Assembly: GCF_000733725.1 (NCBI RefSeq) | Contig: NZ_JMQM01000001.1 | Coordinates: 620,001-684,000 of the forward strand | Direction of reading: 5' to 3' | Source of the DNA: Nitratireductor basaltis | Lineage (GTDB): Bacteria > Pseudomonadota > Alphaproteobacteria > Rhizobiales > Rhizobiaceae | DNA length: 64,000 bases | In this document: one piece after another, positions 61,308-64,000 of the stretch | Position numbering within the stretch: position 1 is the stretch's first letter | How the letters are laid out: every line of letters begins with the position of its first letter | Notes under the pieces: generated by a model | What the model saw: the letters and a program-made list of their open reading frames with translations, nothing else | Database searches by the model: none | Told to the model about the DNA's origin: nothing | Program-made: the position numbers and the translations under genes

Positions 61308-62345
61308 GTGCTAAGCTTCATCCTGCGCCGGCTCGGCGTGATGGCACTCACCATGCTTTGCCTGACGCTTGTCGTCTTCTTCCTTATCAACCTGGAGCCC
61401 AATCTGAAGAAGCTGGCGATCAGCCAGCTCGACATGCGCTCCTCGCAGGAAGAACTCGAAAGCTGGCTGGACAAGAACGGATATCGGCAGAACTTCTTCG
61501 TGCGTTATGGCCAGTGGCTGGGCGTCATGCAGAAACAGCCGAATGTGGACCCGGAAACGGGGGCGGTCACACCGCGCTTCACCTATTGCGACGAACCGGC
61601 AGAACCTTATTACGGGGGCATTCTGCAGGGCGATTTCGGCTGCTCGACCAAGTTCAAGGTGCCCGTGGCCGAGAAGCTTTTCCCGGCGCTCAAAGCGACC
61701 GGCATCCTGATGTTCTGGGTGATGATCGTGATGGTGCCCGTCGCGCTTTTGATCGGCGTTCTGGCCGGAATGCGGGAGGGATCCAAGACCGACAGATCTC
61801 TTTCGGTGGCCTCGATCGCCACCACCGCGACGCCTGAATATGTGTCGGGCGTCATCTTTGCGGTGATTTTCGCGTCCTGGCTTGGCTGGCTGAACGGATC
61901 GGCCGCCACGGCAACGCGTTCAGGCGTCACCTTCTACAATTTCACGCTGCCTGTCATGACCATGGCCGTCTACGGCATCGGCTATATCGCCCGCATGACG
62001 CGCGCCTCCATGGTGGAGGTGATGACACAGCAATATATCCGCACCGCACGGCTCAAAGGCATGAGCTTTTCAGGCGTCGTCATCAAGCACGCGTTGCGCA
62101 ACGCGCTGATCGCGCCCTTCACGGTCATCATGCTGCAGTTTCCCTGGCTTCTGACGGGCGTGGTCATAGTGGAAGTGATGTTCCGCTACCAGGGCTTCGG
62201 CTTCACGCTGGTGGAGGCCGCAGGCAACAATGATATCGACCTCTTGTTGAGCTGCTCGCTGGTCTCGGTCTTCGTCGTGCTTTCCACGCAGCTCATATCG
62301 GATGTCGGATATGCTCTGCTCAATCCGCGCATCCGCGTTCAGTGA
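61308..62345 (+). CDS. ABC transporter permease (DppB/OppB type)
   Basis: A 345-aa permease with a GTG start at 61308 behind ggggggagggg. The N-terminal helix (LGVMALTMLCLTLVVFFLI) is followed by a long periplasmic loop (about 35-125). Further helices follow, then the EAA-like loop YIRTARLKGMSFSGVVIKHA that contacts the ATPase. Confidence 0.92.
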   Translation: MLSFILRRLGVMALTMLCLTLVVFFLINLEPNLKKLAISQLDMRSSQEELESWLDKNGYRQNFFVRYGQWLGVMQKQPNVDPETGAVTPRFTYCDEPAEPYYGGILQGDFGCSTKFKVPVAEKLFPALKATGILMFWVMIVMVPVALLIGVLAGMREGSKTDRSLSVASIATTATPEYVSGVIFAVIFASWLGWLNGSAATATRSGVTFYNFTLPVMTMAVYGIGYIARMTRASMVEVMTQQYIRTARLKGMSFSGVVIKHALRNALIAPFTVIMLQFPWLLTGVVIVEVMFRYQGFGFTLVEAAGNNDIDLLLSCSLVSVFVVLSTQLISDVGYALLNPRIRVQ

Positions 62346-62357
62346 GGGAGGGACATC

Positions 62358-63512
62358 ATGATCGAGTTCATCTCCCCGCTTGAAATCGTGATGGGCGTGT
62401 TGTGGCGCTTCTGGCCGGTGTGGCTGTCGCTGGCGCTCGTGCTTTTCCTCAGCCTGCGTTTCAGGGACAGGCTCGGGCTTTATGGTCACCTGTTCGATAC
62501 GGGCGTTGGTGTGGCCGGTGTCATGATCTGCCTGTTCTGGCTGTTCACGGCGATATTCGCCGACATCGTGGCACCCTTCGATCCGTTGAAGCAGATCGCG
62601 GTACTGAAGAGCGCGCTTCCCGGTGCCATCGATCCGGAGAGCGGGCAGGCCTTTCTGTTCGGCGGTGACCGGCTTGCGCGCGACGTGTTCTCGCGCATGA
62701 TCTATGGCAGCCAGATCGTGCTGGTCATTGCGCCTGCCGCGACCATGTTCGCGCTAATGGTTGGCACCACGCTCGGGCTTCCGGCTGGCTATTATGGCGG
62801 ACGGGTCGATGCGGTCCTGTCGTTTCTGGCAAACCTGGTGCTGGCCTTCCCGGTCATTCTGCTTTTCTATCTTCTGGTGACGCCGGGCATCCGCGAGACC
62901 TCGATACCGCAATGGCTGGCCGGGTTCTTCTTCATCTTCCCGATCATCCTGTTCTGCACGCTTTTCTATACGCGCTTCAATGAGAGGCGCGGGCTTCTGG
63001 CGCTGCAGATCGGGCTGACGCTTCTGATCGGCGGCTGGATCTATATTGGCCTCGTATTCAATGCCGATCCCTTCGGCATCATCTCGATCACGCCCAACCA
63101 GTTGAACATATTCGTGGCAGTGGTGTTCGCCTCTGCACCGGGTGTCTTCCGTATCGTGCGTGGCCTCGTCATGGACATCAAGACGCGCGACTATGTTGCC
63201 GCAGCCCAGACCCGTGGCGAAGGCCCGTGGTACATCATGCTCTGGGAAGTGCTGCCGAATGCCCGCGGGCCGCTCATCGTGGATGCGTGTCTGCGCATTG
63301 GCTATACGACCATCCTCCTTGGGACACTTGGCTATTTCGGCCTCGGCCTTGCGCCTGAGAGCCCCGACTGGGGGACGGGCATCAAGGAATCGAGCCGCCT
63401 CTTGCGCGCCTATATCCATCCCGCATTGCCACCGGTCTTCGCGCTCATGAGCTTTGTTTTGGGGCTCAATCTGCTGGCTGATGCGCTGCGCGAGCAGTCC
63501 CTGAAGGATTGA
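62358..63512 (+). CDS. ABC transporter permease (DppC/OppC type)
   Basis: A 384-aa permease, partner of the previous gene. The N-terminal extension has extra hydrophobic segments (VWLSLALVLFLSL and VGVAGVMICLFWLFTAI). The family motif FGGDRLARDVFSRMIYGSQI and the EAA-like loop YVAAAQTRGEGPWYIMLWEV are clear. Two extra helices (about 190-250) lie in the middle. It starts 12 bp after the DppB-like stop. Confidence 0.92.
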   Translation: MIEFISPLEIVMGVLWRFWPVWLSLALVLFLSLRFRDRLGLYGHLFDTGVGVAGVMICLFWLFTAIFADIVAPFDPLKQIAVLKSALPGAIDPESGQAFLFGGDRLARDVFSRMIYGSQIVLVIAPAATMFALMVGTTLGLPAGYYGGRVDAVLSFLANLVLAFPVILLFYLLVTPGIRETSIPQWLAGFFFIFPIILFCTLFYTRFNERRGLLALQIGLTLLIGGWIYIGLVFNADPFGIISITPNQLNIFVAVVFASAPGVFRIVRGLVMDIKTRDYVAAAQTRGEGPWYIMLWEVLPNARGPLIVDACLRIGYTTILLGTLGYFGLGLAPESPDWGTGIKESSRLLRAYIHPALPPVFALMSFVLGLNLLADALREQSLKD

Positions 63513-63623
63513 GGCGATGACGCGCCATGCTCCACTCCGACCATCCAGGCAATTCACCCACAAGGGGGAAGATCTGCCTGGAGCAAGCGTTGGGCCAAGA
63601 CTACCGAACCTGAAAGCTACGCC

Positions 63624-64000
63624 ATGAACGAAGCCATCAGTACGACCCAAGGCAATCAGCCGATCCTGGAAATCGAGAACCTCTCGGTCTCCTTCTTCAC
63701 GCGTGCCGGCGAAGTGCCGGCGGTGATGGATTTTTCGGCAAAGGTCATGCCGGGCGAGGCCATGGGCATTGTCGGTGAATCGGGCTGCGGCAAGTCCACC
63801 GTCTCCCTCGCCATCATGCGCGACCTTTCCAATGTCGGGAAGATCGTCGGCGGGCGGATCAAGTTCATGGGCCGCGACATGGCGGAGATGAGCGAGGAGG
63901 AGCTTCGCCAGATCCGCGGCAACAAGATTGCCATGATCTATCAGGAGCCGATGGCCAGCCTCAATCCGGCGATGAAGATCGGTCGCCAGCTCATGGAAGT
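63624..64000 (+). CDS. ABC transporter ATPase (DppD/OppD type), partial
   Basis: About 125 residues are visible before the window ends. They include ILEIENLSVSFFTRAGEVPA, Walker A GIVGESGCGKST and the Q-loop IAMIYQEPMASLNP. It is the ATPase of the preceding permeases; the family usually has about 330 residues and is often followed by a second ATPase. The start at 63624 is 111 bp after the permease. Confidence 0.92.
   Translation, partial: MNEAISTTQGNQPILEIENLSVSFFTRAGEVPAVMDFSAKVMPGEAMGIVGESGCGKSTVSLAIMRDLSNVGKIVGGRIKFMGRDMAEMSEEELRQIRGNKIAMIYQEPMASLNPAMKIGRQLME

Noticed and set aside
1-64000. CRISPR array, rRNA operon, plasmid origin or phage structural genes
   Set aside because: No regularly spaced repeat array, rRNA sequence, replication gene or virion gene was seen on either strand.

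Overview
The window comes from an alphaproteobacterial chromosome, most likely Hyphomicrobiales (Rhizobiales; Phyllobacteriaceae-like). This is inferred from the GC-rich codon use, an IlvD/Edd sugar-acid dehydratase, the SIMPL, UPF0260 and OmpA genes, the Tat-dependent oligopeptide ABC transporter, the HisKA_2-type kinase, and the style of the cobalamin riboswitch and btu operon. No species is claimed.

Layout. (1) 1-4.85 kb is host chromosome: the start of an IlvD/Edd dehydratase (minus), a B3-like metallo-beta-lactamase-fold protein and a TonB-dependent receptor. (2) 4914-48794 is a genomic island of about 43.9 kb. It is bounded by a perfect 19-bp direct repeat that copies the 3' end (including CCA) of a tRNA gene with CAU anticodon at 48.8 kb. 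A full tyrosine integrase lies beside that tRNA, and a decayed second integrase lies next to it. (3) 48.9-64 kb is host chromosome again: SIMPL protein, small secreted protein, NTF2-like protein, UPF0260, a long acidic OmpA-like protein, a cobalamin-uptake operon (btuB-btuF-btuC-btuD-tonB, minus strand) behind a B12 riboswitch, and an oligopeptide ABC transporter that runs off the right end.

Inside the island. The left part (5.5-17.1 kb) holds an unusual locus: a PD-(D/E)XK-like protein, a 106-aa protein and an 840-aa soluble FtsH-like AAA+/M41 metalloprotease, the last two translationally coupled. At least three decaying copies of pieces of this locus follow. Each carries the protease 3' end, a GATTC (GANTC)-dense segment and a small basic protein gene, or remnants of these. 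Unrelated cargo sits between the copies: an AI-2E-type permease, a GAF-HisKA_2 kinase, a zeta-toxin-like remnant, a cysteine-rich CBS protein and a CDF transporter. A solitary C5 DNA methyltransferase follows. From 19.6 to 44.7 kb the island is a large copper/zinc resistance region built from two modules. Module 1 (19.6-30 kb) has a TolC-type lipoprotein, three multicopper oxidases, two cupredoxins, a CusF-like protein, DUF302, an L,D-transpeptidase and several small secreted cysteine proteins. Module 2 (30-44.7 kb) has glutaredoxin-MauE, DUF305, two CDF genes (one broken), YnfA, MerR, a Zn/Cd P-type ATPase with a MerR-type promoter, a channel-like protein, cytochrome c, a PcoA-like oxidase, DUF302, a truncated TVP38 protein, an APC permease and a Cu P-type ATPase. 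The right end of the island (44.6-47 kb) is junk: an oxidase signal-peptide stub joined to a frameshifted sulfatase tail, and an integrase remnant.

How it works together. The copper genes would oxidise Cu(I), bind it in the periplasm and pump it out of the cytoplasm. The ZntA-like ATPase and CDF proteins would cover Zn/Cd. The protease locus has no obvious metal role. It is the best candidate for an undescribed system, because it is multi-gene, island-borne, repeatedly duplicated, and combines a nuclease-like fold with an AAA+ protease.
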